Of a stretch of 64,000 bases of DNA, positions 47,190-56,578 are shown in pieces. The DNA comes from Rickettsia hoogstraalii (GTDB taxonomy: Bacteria; Pseudomonadota; Alphaproteobacteria; Rickettsiales; Rickettsiaceae). The stretch is taken from positions 186,001 to 250,000 of the forward strand of contig NZ_CCXM01000001.1 in assembly GCF_000825685.1 (NCBI RefSeq), in the 5' to 3' direction. The stretch's first letter is position 1; each line of letters opens with the position of its first letter. The position numbers and the translations under genes are program-made. The notes beneath the pieces were generated by a model. It was given only the letters and a program-made list of their open reading frames with translations. It was not told where the DNA came from and did not search any database.

Positions 47190-48164
47190 TTACCTTTGGT
47201 GGTTCTTTGAAGATTTTCCTTTATTAGTAGGAGTATTAGACGGTGTAAATGAATTATTATTCATGAAAGCAGTAGGACTTTGCTTCTTCATTCTATTAAT
47301 AATTCGTTGTTGTTTAAGATTATTTATCTTTTGTCTTCCGGCTATCCTTATAGATTTAGTAATTTTGGCAGTTTCTACAAATATTTCCTGAGGAGTTTGT
47401 AGCTGATCAATTTGCTCATAATGTTTTTTAAGAAACTCTTCTTTTATCTTTGGTTTTACTCCTTTCAAATCAACATATGTTTTATATAACTTCTTTAATT
47501 TTATTTTCGATTCTTTTATTTGTTGTTTGGAAGATTTTTGAGGAAGTGATTTAATCGAATTAACAAGACTACTACCTATTTCTTTTATAATATTAACTGC
47601 AGGCGAAGCTATTTTCTTTATTCCTTCATAAATTTTACCGAGCCCTCTAGCAATAACATCTAATATTTTAGGCTCATATTCTTTAGATATAGGGGGTGTA
47701 TCCCTAATAATATCTCTAGCTTCAGTTAGATTACTCGCTAAATTAAGTAATGCTTTTTTCTCCTCTAACTCGGTAGAGCGATTAGCATATGAACTAGCTA
47801 TATCTGCCTGAGCATCTATAGTATCGGTAATTATTGATTTAGTATCATTAAAAGAAAGATCTATAGGTGTCTTTTTTTGCCTTATAGGGCTGTCTTCTCT
47901 TAATTTATCTAGCCTATCACGTATTGCTTGGTCTTTTTGATCATTGAGGCTTTTACTTTTTTGTTCTAGTTTAAGCTCAGATTGCATCTGCTCAATTAGA
48001 TCATCTACTTCATTCCCGGATTTTTTTGTGGGGACATAAGGTCTATCTTGAAGCTTTGCAAACCTTTCTTCTAATTCTTCAAGTGTTGGAGGAGTGCCTT
48101 TAAGTTTTGCTAATCTTTCTTCTAATTCTTTTATTATTTGATCGTCCTGCTTTTTCTTAGACAT
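47190..48164 (-). CDS. Coiled-coil protein with repeated MIM1-like motifs
   Basis: A 324-aa protein, mostly charged helices, with no signal peptide and no known family. Near the N-terminus three related motifs occur: LEERLAKLK (residues 14-22), LEERFAKLQ (31-39) and DQAIRDRLDKLR (78-89). They resemble the MIT-interacting motif MIM1, (D/E)xxLxxRLxxL(K/R), used by eukaryotic ESCRT-III tails. A central region has helical hydrophobic stretches (LGKIYEGIKKIASPAVNIIKEIG); the C-terminus is basic and Asn/Ser/Pro-rich. An effector touching ESCRT or VPS4 is a speculation; simple coiled coil is the alternative. Confidence 0.7.
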   Translation of the reverse strand: MSKKKQDDQIIKELEERLAKLKGTPPTLEELEERFAKLQDRPYVPTKKSGNEVDDLIEQMQSELKLEQKSKSLNDQKDQAIRDRLDKLREDSPIRQKKTPIDLSFNDTKSIITDTIDAQADIASSYANRSTELEEKKALLNLASNLTEARDIIRDTPPISKEYEPKILDVIARGLGKIYEGIKKIASPAVNIIKEIGSSLVNSIKSLPQKSSKQQIKESKIKLKKLYKTYVDLKGVKPKIKEEFLKKHYEQIDQLQTPQEIFVETAKITKSIRIAGRQKINNLKQQRIINRMKKQSPTAFMNNNSFTPSNTPTNKGKSSKNHQR

Positions 48165-48183
48165 ATATACCTCTGTAATAATT

Positions 48184-48280
48184 CCTAGGTTTTGTGAAAG
48201 AAAATTAATAAGATTTTTGCAATAATAGTTATTCCTATTTCAAAAAAAGCTTATGATTTACAGCAAAAAATAGATTAATT
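48184..48280. repeat. Palindromic repeat, second family (central part)
   Basis: Its reverse complement (TTTTTTGCTGTAAATCATAAG, then AATAACTATTATTGCAAAAATC) matches the middle of the 56058-56221 element with a few changes. The remainder of the 48165-48411 gap is AT-rich without coding potential. Confidence 0.7.
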
Positions 48281-48411
48281 TAATTTTCCGCACGCAAAGC
48301 CTAGTTATTTAATAACACAAACTACTAACTAAAATAAAGTATTTTTTGATATGAGCAAAGTATAATTCTACTTTATCAAGTATTTTTAAAGGGTAAGGCA
48401 ATTCAGCTAAT

Positions 48412-50196
48412 TCAGCGAGTATACTTATCCAACACGTCCGACATGATTTTACGAGCTACGGGGGCAGCGGCTTTACTACCGCCTCCTCCATGGTCAACAA
48501 AAACAGTAACAGAGTAACGAGGATCGTGATAAGGAGCGAAGCCTAAGAACAAGGCATGATTACGCCTCTCCCAAGCAATAGAGTCATGGCTTAAATCGTC
48601 TTTAGCATTTAGTTTGCCTTGTACTTGGGAAGTACCGGTTTTACCGGCAAGCTGCCTATTTTCACCTAAAATTCTATTATAATACGCCGTACCTCCCGCA
48701 ACATTCACAGTATTATACAAACTTTCTTGTATAATTTTGATATTTTCAGGCTTAATATTGACATTATAAAATTCCGGATCATTTTTTAATATTCTAGGCG
48801 TATATAATTTACCGTTACTTGCAATAGCCGTAATAAATCTTGCAAGCTGCATCGGCGTTACTCCTAAAAATCCTTGCCCGATTGCTAAATTAAAACTATC
48901 CCCTATTGACCAAGGAAGTTTTAATTTTTTCTTTTTCCACTCTTTTGACGGTACAAATCCGCTACTTTCAGGAGCTAAATCAATACCGGTCTTTGAGCCG
49001 AGACCAAATTCTCTTGCAACTTCAAGAATTTTATCCGGACCTACTATTCTGGCTAACTCATACATATAAATATTGCAGGAATGCTTTAAAGCAGACATCA
49101 TATCTACCGTCCCGTGTCCGCTATGATTCCAACATCTAAAGCTATTAGTACCAAGAGCAGAGCTACCGTCGCAAAAAACGGTTTTATTAGGATTAATGCC
49201 TACTTCAAGAGCTGCAAGTACGGTAATTATTTTAAAAACCGAACCTGGGGGATATGAGCTTTGTATTACCTTATTAATTAAAGGCTTATAAGGATCGCTC
49301 ATTAAACTTTGCCAATAATTTTCCGATAATTTACTGAAATTATTTGATTCAAAACCCGGTGTGGAAGCACAAATTAGTATGTTTCCGGTTCTAGTATCCA
49401 TAACTATTGCCGAAGAACCTTTAGGATTTAAATATTGCTGGATATTTTGCTGAAGAGAAGCATCGATATTTAAATACATGTCTTCACCCGATTTAGTAGG
49501 GGTTCCTGCTATTTCTCTTACCTGCTTACCGTAAGCATTTACTTCAACTTTTTTATAACCGAATTCTCCTCGTAATTTATTATCGTAATATTTTTCGATA
49601 CCGGATTTACCAATATTAAAATCGCTTAAGCTATGTATATTTAACTCTTGCTTCTCTTGCTCATTTATTTGACCTAGATAACCGATTAAATGAGAAGTAG
49701 TGCTTGAAAAAGGATAAAACCTTAAATATCCTATATCGATAAATATTGAAGCCAGTTTATGCTTTTGTTCTTCAATCATTGATACTTGCTGCCAATCAAG
49801 CTGATCAAGTATTATTAAAGGAGTGTGGCGACTAGATTTTTTAATTTTTTGCTTAATATAATTATATTTTTCCGGAGATAAATTTAGAATATTACTAATT
49901 ATCTCTAATTCATCCCGATAATTATTATTAATGCTCCTATCGATTACTAGCTGATAACATGGTTTATTAGTAGCTAAAATATTGCCGTCTAGATCGTAAA
50001 TTCTTCCTCTAGTCGGCGGAAGTACAACGAAATTAATACGATTCTTATCCGATAAAGTCTTATATTCTTCACTTTTAATAAGCTGTAAATAAAACATTCT
50101 TATTCCAAGCAACGATAAAAATCCGAGTTTACCTAATCCGATTATAAAGGCCCTTCGTGAAATTAACTCACCATGTAGTATTTTTTTATTTAGCAT
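48412..50196 (-). CDS. mrdA: Penicillin-binding protein 2 (PBP2)
   Basis: The elongasome transpeptidase that cross-links lateral-wall peptidoglycan. The 594-aa protein has an N-terminal membrane anchor (FIIGLGKLGFLSLLGIRMFYL), the PBP dimerisation domain (VVLPPTRGRIYDLDGNILA), the catalytic SxxK (PPGSVFKIIT), SxN (SCNIYMYEL) and KTG (LAGKTGTSQV). It overlaps mreD by 11 bp, in the usual mreD-mrdA order. Confidence 0.96.
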   Translation of the reverse strand: MLNKKILHGELISRRAFIIGLGKLGFLSLLGIRMFYLQLIKSEEYKTLSDKNRINFVVLPPTRGRIYDLDGNILATNKPCYQLVIDRSINNNYRDELEIISNILNLSPEKYNYIKQKIKKSSRHTPLIILDQLDWQQVSMIEEQKHKLASIFIDIGYLRFYPFSSTTSHLIGYLGQINEQEKQELNIHSLSDFNIGKSGIEKYYDNKLRGEFGYKKVEVNAYGKQVREIAGTPTKSGEDMYLNIDASLQQNIQQYLNPKGSSAIVMDTRTGNILICASTPGFESNNFSKLSENYWQSLMSDPYKPLINKVIQSSYPPGSVFKIITVLAALEVGINPNKTVFCDGSSALGTNSFRCWNHSGHGTVDMMSALKHSCNIYMYELARIVGPDKILEVAREFGLGSKTGIDLAPESSGFVPSKEWKKKKLKLPWSIGDSFNLAIGQGFLGVTPMQLARFITAIASNGKLYTPRILKNDPEFYNVNIKPENIKIIQESLYNTVNVAGGTAYYNRILGENRQLAGKTGTSQVQGKLNAKDDLSHDSIAWERRNHALFLGFAPYHDPRYSVTVFVDHGGGGSKAAAPVARKIMSDVLDKYTR

Positions 50197-50707
50197 ACTT
50201 TTTAAAGTAATTCATAGGAGAGTCAAGTATAAGACGAATTATATTATAAGAAAATATAGTTGTTAAAAATTGAAAGAAAATTATTAAATATCCGTCTGCT
50301 TCTAGCTTCTTGATTGTTATTAGTAAATATTTAAAATTCAATATAAATAAGCAATAAACACAAAAAACAACAAAATTTATCAAATAGTTTTTAGCTATAA
50401 AAAATTTTGAAGAGAGTTTATATATTATATATGCCGACAAAAAAACTAACGAATTTGTACCGATAGGCATACCGCTTACTTGATCTATAAATAAACCGAG
50501 AAAAAATATACTAAAAATATTTAAGGAATATAACGACATAAAATAATAAATAAATATAATTTCCATCGCCGGAAAAATTCTGCTTTGAATATTTATTTTA
50601 TAACTCACTAACGGAAATAATATTATAAAAAAACATAGCAAAGCAAACAGCAATTTTAATATTATTTGTAAGCTATTTTTATATATTTCCTGTTTTATCT
50701 TTAACAT
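50186..50707 (-). CDS. mreD: Rod shape-determining protein MreD
   Basis: A 173-aa protein with about five membrane helices (FALLCFFIILFPLVSY, IFIYYFMSLYSLNIFSIFFL and others) and the MreD-like GLFIDQVSGMPIGTNSLVF segment, where an aspartate precedes a short polar loop (family pattern GLxxDxxxxxPLG). Its position directly before mrdA with an 11-bp overlap supports it. mreB and mreC are not in the window. Confidence 0.85.
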   Translation of the reverse strand: MLKIKQEIYKNSLQIILKLLFALLCFFIILFPLVSYKINIQSRIFPAMEIIFIYYFMSLYSLNIFSIFFLGLFIDQVSGMPIGTNSLVFLSAYIIYKLSSKFFIAKNYLINFVVFCVYCLFILNFKYLLITIKKLEADGYLIIFFQFLTTIFSYNIIRLILDSPMNYFKKYAK

Positions 50708-50754
50708 GAATAATTTTTTATTATGTGTTTTGTAACTGTCACCAGCTAACTTGA

Positions 50755-50943
50755 TAGACGTTGTTGTACGAATCGAGAAGAATGTTCGATGTCATTCCCA
50801 CGAAAGCGGGAATCCAGCATAAAGCGAGATAAATCGAGCTTTTAAAAATCTTTAAAGTAATGGATTCCCGCCTACGCGGGAATGACATCGAGTGGTTTTG
50901 TCTATCCATACAACAACGCCGGTCAAACCACGGAATGACACCT
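50755..50943. repeat. Dispersed palindromic repeat (TGTCATTCCCACGAAAGCGGG type)
   Basis: Inverted modules GATGTCATTCCC...GCGGGAATCCAG and GGATTCCCGCCTACGCGGGAATGACATC enclose a CGAGCTTTTAAAAATCTTTAAAG core (itself partly palindromic). The same arrangement is at 53860-53955. Confidence 0.85.
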
Positions 50944-51002
50944 GTATACAAAATATAAATTAATTTTCCATTTTGTACAGTTTTAAAAAATGAATATGGA
51001 CT

Positions 51003-51200
51003 CTATAATAACTCACAACAACTAGGATTACATCTTTTATCATCACCGCTAAGCTCTAATTCTTGTTGCTCATCAGAAATTGTGGTGGAGAAAAATTGCT
51101 GTTTTGATATAATATTATTTCTTGTTATCGTAGGATCAAAAGACTTAAGCCGTGGGATAGGTATACTAGGTTTATCTGTTATATTTTTACTTTTTGACAT
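51003..51200 (-). CDS. Small hypothetical protein with strong ribosome-binding site
   Basis: A 65-aa ORF (MSKSKNITDKPSIPIPRLKS...) ending with four cysteines among the last fifteen residues (RCNPSCCELL and neighbours include three). A perfect AAGGAGG lies 5-6 nt upstream of the ATG, which is why I keep it. No homologue is recognised. It is isolated between two repeats, upstream of mreD on the same strand. Confidence 0.5.
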   Translation of the reverse strand: MSKSKNITDKPSIPIPRLKSFDPTITRNNIISKQQFFSTTISDEQQELELSGDDKRCNPSCCELL

Positions 51201-51228
51201 AAAAACCTCCTTTTTAGCTTATATACTC

Positions 51229-51328
51229 GTCATTGCGAGGAAATTACGAAGTAATTGTACGTCCGCAATCTCAGGAGTTTGTTATTATTTCATGAGATTG
51301 CCACGTCGCTTCGCTCCTCGCAATGACG
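51229..51328. repeat. Dispersed palindromic repeat
   Basis: CGTCATTGCGAGGAAATTACG ... CTTCGCTCCTCGCAATGACGG around CAATCTCAGGAGTTTG. Lies just after ftsI. Confidence 0.85.
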
Positions 51329-51338
51329 GGATGGTATC

Positions 51339-53027
51339 TCAACTTTCTTCTTCTTCACTTTGTTCTATCGGCTCCAAACCATATAAAGATATCATACGCT
51401 CAAAAACTCTACCGGCAGTAGGGGCAGCCGTCCAGCTTGCCGTTGCAAAGCCAAAGCTTTCTTTAGTCGGTTTCGGCTCATCAAATCTAATAAAAATAAC
51501 ATATTGCGGGTTAGATGCAGGTAGCACTCCTAAAAACGATGAAGCTCTACTATTTTTTAGATATTTCTTTTTTCCCCCTGCACCTTGTGAAAGCTTTTCT
51601 GCCGTACCGGTCTTACCGCCGATAAGATAGCCTTTGACCTCTGCTCTTTTACCGTTACCTTCTTTTACTACCGATCTAAATAATTTCTTCATTTGGGTAG
51701 AGGTATTTTCACTAAAAACTTTTGTACCTATTACTTTTTCATCCTTTCTTTTTAATAAAGTAAGATCATACAAAGTACCGCCGTTAACGACCGGTAACAT
51801 TGCTCTAACAAAATGCAAAGGGCTAATCGAAATGCCGTAGCCGTACGACATAGTAACACTAGTTAATTCATTCCATCTTTTCTCGGAAGGAAATAACGGA
51901 GTACCTCGTTCAGGTAATTCTATTTGTAACTGATCTAATAGACCTAATTTCTTTAGGTATTTTTTAAAATTGCTTTTACCGATTTCAAGCATAATTTGAC
52001 TTGTGCCAATATTTGAAGAATATAGAAAAATCTCAGGCACACTATGCCACCCTTGCCTTGGTGTATAATCCTTAAGCTGGAATCCTCCTACTTTCATATA
52101 GCTTATATCATAAGCATCATTCATATTTATTGCACCGGTATCAAAACCGACTGCCATAGTTAATGCCTTAAATACCGAACCCATTTCATAAATGCCGAGA
52201 CTTGCTATATTAAACAGCTCTTCCGGTTTGGCTAAACTCGGATGATGAGGATCGAAATCAGGTTTATTTACTAATGCTAAAATCTCACCATTATTTGGAT
52301 CGGCAATAATGCCTACTGCTCCTATGGCCTTAAATTGCTTTAAAGTTTTATCAATCTCTTCACTTAAAATACTTTGTAATCTGATATCAATAGATAATTG
52401 AAGTGGTTCTTTCCGATTCTTTGGTTTGTTTAATTCATAATCGGAATTAGTTAAATATTTATCGTAAGCGAGTTCTAAACCACTAAGCCCTACCAAATCT
52501 CTACCTACATAACCGACAACATGCGACAATAAATTAGAAAAAGTATAAATTCGTTTCTGCTCTTCTTCAAATTCAAAACCAAGTAACCCAAGGCTAGTTA
52601 TTTTTTCCTGCTGACTAGGTAATAAATCCCTTTTTACCCATATAAAGCTTTTATTTGACTTAAGTTCCGCAAGTAATTTAGCTTTATTAATATCAGGTAG
52701 AATTTCTGCTAGTTTTTTTATGGAAGTTTCAGGATCGAGAACTATTTGTGGATTAGCGAATAATGACGCAGAAGGTAGGTTAACTGCTAATAAATTACCG
52801 TTTCGGTCAACTATTTCTTTTCTAAATTGATGATTTTTTTTAAAGGAATTAATATTTTTATCGTAAACATTCGTAGCAACGATTATCAATCTGTAAGATA
52901 AAGTACAAAAAAGAAAAGAAAAGCCACAAATAACCATTAATAATCGGATTTTTGTATTTTTACTACAAACATTCCAAATTATCAGACTTTTAATTGCAGG
53001 TTTCCATTTTTCTAAAATTTGTTTCAT
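51339..53027 (-). CDS. ftsI: Peptidoglycan D,D-transpeptidase FtsI (PBP3)
   Basis: The division-specific transpeptidase. The 562-aa protein has one N-terminal membrane helix (LLMVICGFSFLFCTLSYRLI), the FRKEIVDRNGNLLAVNLP dimerisation motif, SxxK (YEMGSVFKALTM), SxN (YSSNIGTSQIM) and KTG (LIGGKTGTAEKL). It is the last gene visible of the mraZ-rsmH-ftsL-ftsI block. Usually murE/murF would follow; here a repeat and a small ORF do, so the dcw cluster is broken. Confidence 0.96.
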   Translation of the reverse strand: MKQILEKWKPAIKSLIIWNVCSKNTKIRLLMVICGFSFLFCTLSYRLIIVATNVYDKNINSFKKNHQFRKEIVDRNGNLLAVNLPSASLFANPQIVLDPETSIKKLAEILPDINKAKLLAELKSNKSFIWVKRDLLPSQQEKITSLGLLGFEFEEEQKRIYTFSNLLSHVVGYVGRDLVGLSGLELAYDKYLTNSDYELNKPKNRKEPLQLSIDIRLQSILSEEIDKTLKQFKAIGAVGIIADPNNGEILALVNKPDFDPHHPSLAKPEELFNIASLGIYEMGSVFKALTMAVGFDTGAINMNDAYDISYMKVGGFQLKDYTPRQGWHSVPEIFLYSSNIGTSQIMLEIGKSNFKKYLKKLGLLDQLQIELPERGTPLFPSEKRWNELTSVTMSYGYGISISPLHFVRAMLPVVNGGTLYDLTLLKRKDEKVIGTKVFSENTSTQMKKLFRSVVKEGNGKRAEVKGYLIGGKTGTAEKLSQGAGGKKKYLKNSRASSFLGVLPASNPQYVIFIRFDEPKPTKESFGFATASWTAAPTAGRVFERMISLYGLEPIEQSEEEES

Positions 53028-53187
53028 ATATTATTTATAATGACGTTTATAAAAGCCATGCAACAATCCTACTAAGATACGAAGATCAACTTCAAAAAGA
53101 GCAAGGAGTCCATAAGACGAGGAGCGGAGCGTATAATAATACGTGAGCACCGGAGTACTTATAGGACGACGTAGCCAATTTTGAAGT

Positions 53188-53649
53188 TCATCGAGTATCC
53201 TTCACTCTACTCGAAACAGTCTGTATATACTTATTATTCGTAATTCTTTTGTAACGCCATTTACTACTCTTTGAAATACTAATATTATGATTAAATTTAA
53301 TATTTTGATCGATATTTGGCCCTAACGGATCTTTTATCATTTGATAAGATTTAACTGTTTCCAATTTTAAATAAGCTGCCGCAAGTTTTTCCAATCTAGC
53401 CGGCAAAAGTAGATAAGCTTGCTCTGCTTTTAAAATATGAATATTATTATTCTCACTATTTATCTGTTTTACAACGCTACTTAATTGATAATCAAGGGTT
53501 GAGACTCGCTCTTTTATGCTAAACAAACTACATATTGCTATAATTGTTATCAATAATGTTAAATAGTGAAACTTTCTTATAGTCATAACTAAATTACTCT
53601 TGTATTTCCTATAATACTTAGACAATTTTTTAAAAGCATTCGATATCAT
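53188..53649 (-). CDS. ftsL: Cell division protein FtsL-like
   Basis: A 153-aa bitopic protein: basic N-terminus, one membrane helix (LTLLITIIAICSLFSI), then a coiled coil beginning KERVSTLDYQLSSVVKQINS and the motif ILKAEQAYLLLPARLEKLAA, which is typical of alphaproteobacterial FtsL (conserved AEWxxLxxPxRLxxLA). Position between rsmH and ftsI is the canonical one. The first residues (MIS) come from the neighbouring repeat; translation could begin at an internal Met (MTIRKFHYLT). Confidence 0.82.
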   Translation of the reverse strand: MISNAFKKLSKYYRKYKSNLVMTIRKFHYLTLLITIIAICSLFSIKERVSTLDYQLSSVVKQINSENNNIHILKAEQAYLLLPARLEKLAAAYLKLETVKSYQMIKDPLGPNIDQNIKFNHNISISKSSKWRYKRITNNKYIQTVSSRVKDTR

Positions 53650-53955
53650 TCCTGGGTAAAAGCAGCATTGCCTGAGTGGTTCAAAAACCTACTCGATGTC
53701 ATTCCCGCATAGATCAATTTCGCCTCTGTCATCCCGTGGCTTGACCACGGGATCCAGTTAAAAATACTAAAATTATTAGTATTTTTTATTGTTTTTATGG
53801 ACCCCGTGGTCAAACGAACTAGGTGACACAGTGGGTTTTACCGATCCACGCAACAAGGCCTTCCCGCGTAGTCGGGAATCCAGTGTAAAGCGAGATAACC
53901 TAAGCTTTTAAAAAGCTTTAAAGTACTGGATTCCTGCTTTCGCAGGAATGACATA
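53640..53955. repeat. Long composite repeat between rsmH and ftsL
   Basis: TCATCCCGTGGCTTGACCACGGGATCC, the AAAATACTA / TAGTATTTT hairpin (53761-53785), then CGGGAATCCAG ... CTGGATTCCTGCTTTCGCAGGAATGAC with an AAGCTTTTAAAAAGCTTT core. More than 300 bp of repeat interrupts the division operon. Confidence 0.85.
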
Positions 53956-53957
53956 GG

Positions 53958-54881
53958 CTATAGTATCTTTTTTGCGGCTCGAAGTTTTGCCGACCTTGCT
54001 CTAATATTTATCCCTACTTCTTTATCTGACGGTGCTAGAGCTTTGTTAGTAATAATCTTAAGCCATTTATTCGGGTCAATTACAATATCGTCTTTAGCGT
54101 ATTTCGACCTTGCTACCGGCTTTTCCGAATTTTCTTTAAAGAAATTCTTAACTATCCTGTCTTCTAAAGAGTGAAAAGACACCACAACTAAACGTCCATC
54201 TTTCTTTAATATATTTTTTACATTCACTAAAAACCGCTCTAACTCTCCAAGCTCATCGTTTATATAAATCCTAATAGCTTGAAAGGTTTTAGTAGCAGGA
54301 TCAATTTTGCCTTTTCTAAATCCTATACTACTTCTAACAATCTCGGCTAACTTACCGGTACTATCAATTCTCGCCGTTTTTCTATATTCTACAATTCTCT
54401 TAGCAATTCTTCGTGAAAAGCTCTCATCACCGTATTTATAAATTACATCGGCAAGCTCTTTTTCCTCTGCAATATTTACAAATTCCTCAGCACTAAGCCC
54501 TTGCCCGCTCATCCGCATATCGAGTGGTCCGTCATGCAAAAACGAAAATCCTCTATCTGCTATATCTAACTGCATTGATGAAACGCCTAAATCCAGCACT
54601 ACCCCATCAAATTTTTTTTCCTTAAGCTTTGCAAAACTATCCGTAAAATTCGTTTCTATAAAATCAAATCTCTCACCGTAATTTTGCTTAATTTCTTCGG
54701 CTTTTTTAATCACGTTTGGATCACGATCCAAAGCTGTGACATAACAGTCACAGCTTTCTAATATTGCTTTGCTATATCCTCCTGCTCCAAACGTACAATC
54801 CAAATAAGACTCACCGCCTTTTGGGCTTAAGGCCTTTAACATTTCACTTAGCATTACCGGTATATGAGATTGCGGCATCAA
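53958..54881 (-). CDS. rsmH: 16S rRNA (cytosine(1402)-N4)-methyltransferase RsmH
   Basis: RsmH (MraW) methylates C1402 in the ribosomal P site. The 307-aa product has [16 protein letters not shown] motif [31 protein letters not shown], the [15 protein letters not shown] signature and [17 protein letters not shown]. All typical blocks are present. It overlaps mraZ by 4 bp. Confidence 0.97.
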   Translation of the reverse strand: MMPQSHIPVMLSEMLKALSPKGGESYLDCTFGAGGYSKAILESCDCYVTALDRDPNVIKKAEEIKQNYGERFDFIETNFTDSFAKLKEKKFDGVVLDLGVSSMQLDIADRGFSFLHDGPLDMRMSGQGLSAEEFVNIAEEKELADVIYKYGDESFSRRIAKRIVEYRKTARIDSTGKLAEIVRSSIGFRKGKIDPATKTFQAIRIYINDELGELERFLVNVKNILKKDGRLVVVSFHSLEDRIVKNFFKENSEKPVARSKYAKDDIVIDPNKWLKIITNKALAPSDKEVGINIRARSAKLRAAKKIL

Positions 54882-55327
54882 TTCGCATTCCTTAGAGTTA
54901 ACCGCTTTTCATGAGCGATTTTTTGAGCGGAATTTAAATATTTCTCAAAATTTTGCGGCTGCCAAATCTCAAAAATCACCCCTTTACCTACAAAACACGC
55001 CTGCTCCTCGATCCCTGCATGCTTCATTAAAGATTGCGGCAATATCACTCTTCCCTCACCGTCAAACGAAAGCTGCACGGCTTCCCCGAATATCATAGTC
55101 TCAAAGGCATCACGCTCCTCGGAATAAGGATCAAGAGTCTCTATCATCTGCCTTAATTTCTCGATATGCGAAATGCCGCACGCTTCTATACAATTATTTC
55201 TAATCGACGGATAAGCAATCACGCCGTTAAATAGTTCTTTCCCTAGTACCGCACGGTAATTCGCCGGCACTGACACCCTACTCTTTTTATCAACACCATT
55301 TACATACTTAGATAAAAATACATTCAT
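54878..55327 (-). CDS. mraZ: Division/cell wall cluster regulator MraZ
   Basis: A 149-aa DNA-binding protein with two SpoVT/AbrB-like halves: [20 protein letters not shown] and [20 protein letters not shown], each with the DxxGRxxxP-type motif. MraZ represses its own dcw operon by binding repeated direct sites upstream. The upstream region has several TGGGAT/TGGTAA-like half sites (TTTGGGATTTTATGGTAATT) that might be its operator, a weak inference. Confidence 0.96.
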   Translation of the reverse strand: MNVFLSKYVNGVDKKSRVSVPANYRAVLGKELFNGVIAYPSIRNNCIEACGISHIEKLRQMIETLDPYSEERDAFETMIFGEAVQLSFDGEGRVILPQSLMKHAGIEEQACFVGKGVIFEIWQPQNFEKYLNSAQKIAHEKRLTLRNAN

Positions 55328-55442
55328 TGGTATAATTTGGGTTATTTTGGGATTTTATGGTAATTTATAGGATATTATAGGAATATCAAGGAGTCAAGCG
55401 TTTTTAACAGATAGGAGTTAAATTATTAACTTGTGTCTTTAT

Positions 55443-55747
55443 TGTCATTGCGAACCGACATTGTTGCGTGGGTTGGTTTTTCCGTCTGAGCTAAGGAAAA
55501 ATTGAAAATTTTGACGAAGCAATCTCAGGAATTTGTTATTATTTCATGAGATTGCCAAGCTCCTTCCAGTCGCGGCCTTGTTGCGTGGATCGGAAAATCC
55601 GTTCGGTGTCATACCGTGGCTTGACCACGGTATCCAAAAAACAATAAAAATATTAGTAATTTTAGTATTTTTAACTGGATCCCGCGATCAAGTCGCGGGA
55701 TGACAGAGGTGAAATGGATCCACTCAACAAGGCCCGCTCGCAATGAC
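55443..55747. repeat. Composite dispersed repeat cluster
   Basis: GTCATTGCGAACCG, GAAGCAATCTCAGGAATTTG, then TCATACCGTGGCTTGACCACGGTATCC with TCCCGCGATCAAGTCGCGGGATGACA. It fills most of the 495-bp gap upstream of mraZ and of the toxin-antitoxin pair. Confidence 0.85.
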
Positions 55748-55778
55748 GTAAAATCTTGACATATACTTTGAATCGGAC

Positions 55779-55797
55779 TAAACTAAGTTAGTTTAAA
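55779..55797. promoter_or_regulatory. Possible antitoxin operator palindrome
   Basis: ACTAAACTAAGTTAGTTTA-type inverted symmetry (TAAACTAA / TTAGTTTA) occurs about 30 bp before the antitoxin ATG, next to a TTGACA (55755-55760). The pairing suits autoregulation by a Phd-type dimer; not proven. Confidence 0.45.
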
Positions 55798-55822
55798 TCA
55801 GTTAAAAATTTTAAAGCTTAAA

Positions 55823-56047
55823 ATGCAAATAGTTAACATTCATAATGCAAAAACTCATTTATCCGAATTAATAAAATTAGCTGCAAACGGCGAAGAAATA
55901 ATTATATGTAAATCAGGCAAGCCTACCGTTAAACTTGTACAATATAATCCTAAGAAACAACGACGTAAACCCGGATATTGGGAAGGTAAAGTTGTTGTAA
56001 AAGAGGATTTTGATGACCTACCCGATGATTTTATGGATTTTTTTTAA
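55823..56047 (+). CDS. Phd/YefM-family antitoxin
   Basis: A 74-aa protein with the Phd/YefM fold signature: MQIVNIHNAKTHLSELIKLA, then NGEEIIICKSGKPTVKLV, followed by an acidic Asp/Phe-rich C-terminus (VVKEDFDDLPDDFMDFF) that normally wraps the toxin. It is followed by a VapC-type toxin gene after 174 bp that are almost wholly a palindromic repeat. It should autoregulate the operon; a TAAACTAACTTAGTTTA-like palindrome lies just upstream (about 55779-55796) and may be its operator. Confidence 0.9.
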   Translation: MQIVNIHNAKTHLSELIKLAANGEEIIICKSGKPTVKLVQYNPKKQRRKPGYWEGKVVVKEDFDDLPDDFMDFF

Positions 56048-56057
56048 GTAATTATTG

Positions 56058-56221
56058 TAGGCTCTATGAACATTTCTAAAAAGATTTAATTTTGGTTATT
56101 TTTTGCTGCAAATTATAAGATTTTTTTGAAATATGAATAACTATTCTTACAAAAATCTTATTAATTTTCGCTAAAAAATACCTCAAAATAAAAATCAATT
56201 AAAAATATTCATAGAACCTAG
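56058..56221. repeat. Full-length palindromic repeat (second family) between antitoxin and toxin
   Basis: A roughly 164-bp inverted repeat: TAGGCTCTATGAACATTTCT at the left pairs imperfectly with the reverse complement of the right end (TAGGTTCTATGAATATTTTT). It ends exactly at the base before the vapC ATG. Confidence 0.85.
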
Positions 56222-56578
56222 ATGAAATATTTATTAGATACACATATTTTATTGCAGTGGCTAAATAATGATAAAACTCTGCCGCATAAAATATCAGAAA
56301 TTATAGCTAATCCCGATAATATAATTTTCGTAAGCAGTGTAAACACATGGGAAATTACTATTAAAAAATCTTTAGGAAAACTAGAAACTCCAAATGATCT
56401 AGAAAAAGCCATTGAGGCTAATGAATTTCAAAAATTACCGATTTCTATAGCACATAGCACTTATATTGCAAATTTACCTTTATATCATAAAGATCCATTT
56501 GATAGACTATTGATAACCCAAGCAATAGTAGAAGGTTTAACCCTATCTAAATATTCCGTACATACAATTAAAGCTTAA
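56222..56578 (+). CDS. vapC: VapC-family PIN-domain toxin
   Basis: A 118-aa PIN ribonuclease: N-terminal MKYLLDTHILLQWL with the first catalytic aspartate, a conserved glutamate in VNTWEITIKKSLGKL, and the C-terminal DPFDRLLITQAI motif with further acidic residues. Such toxins cleave tRNA or rRNA to arrest growth; the target here is unknown. It pairs with the Phd-type antitoxin upstream. The ATG follows the palindromic repeat directly and has no clear Shine-Dalgarno, so translation may be reduced. Confidence 0.9.
   Translation: MKYLLDTHILLQWLNNDKTLPHKISEIIANPDNIIFVSSVNTWEITIKKSLGKLETPNDLEKAIEANEFQKLPISIAHSTYIANLPLYHKDPFDRLLITQAIVEGLTLSKYSVHTIKA

Noticed and set aside
55328..55442. Replication origin near mraZ
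   Set aside because: No cluster of DnaA boxes and no dnaA, parA or hemE neighbour; the AT-rich stretch is ordinary for this genome.
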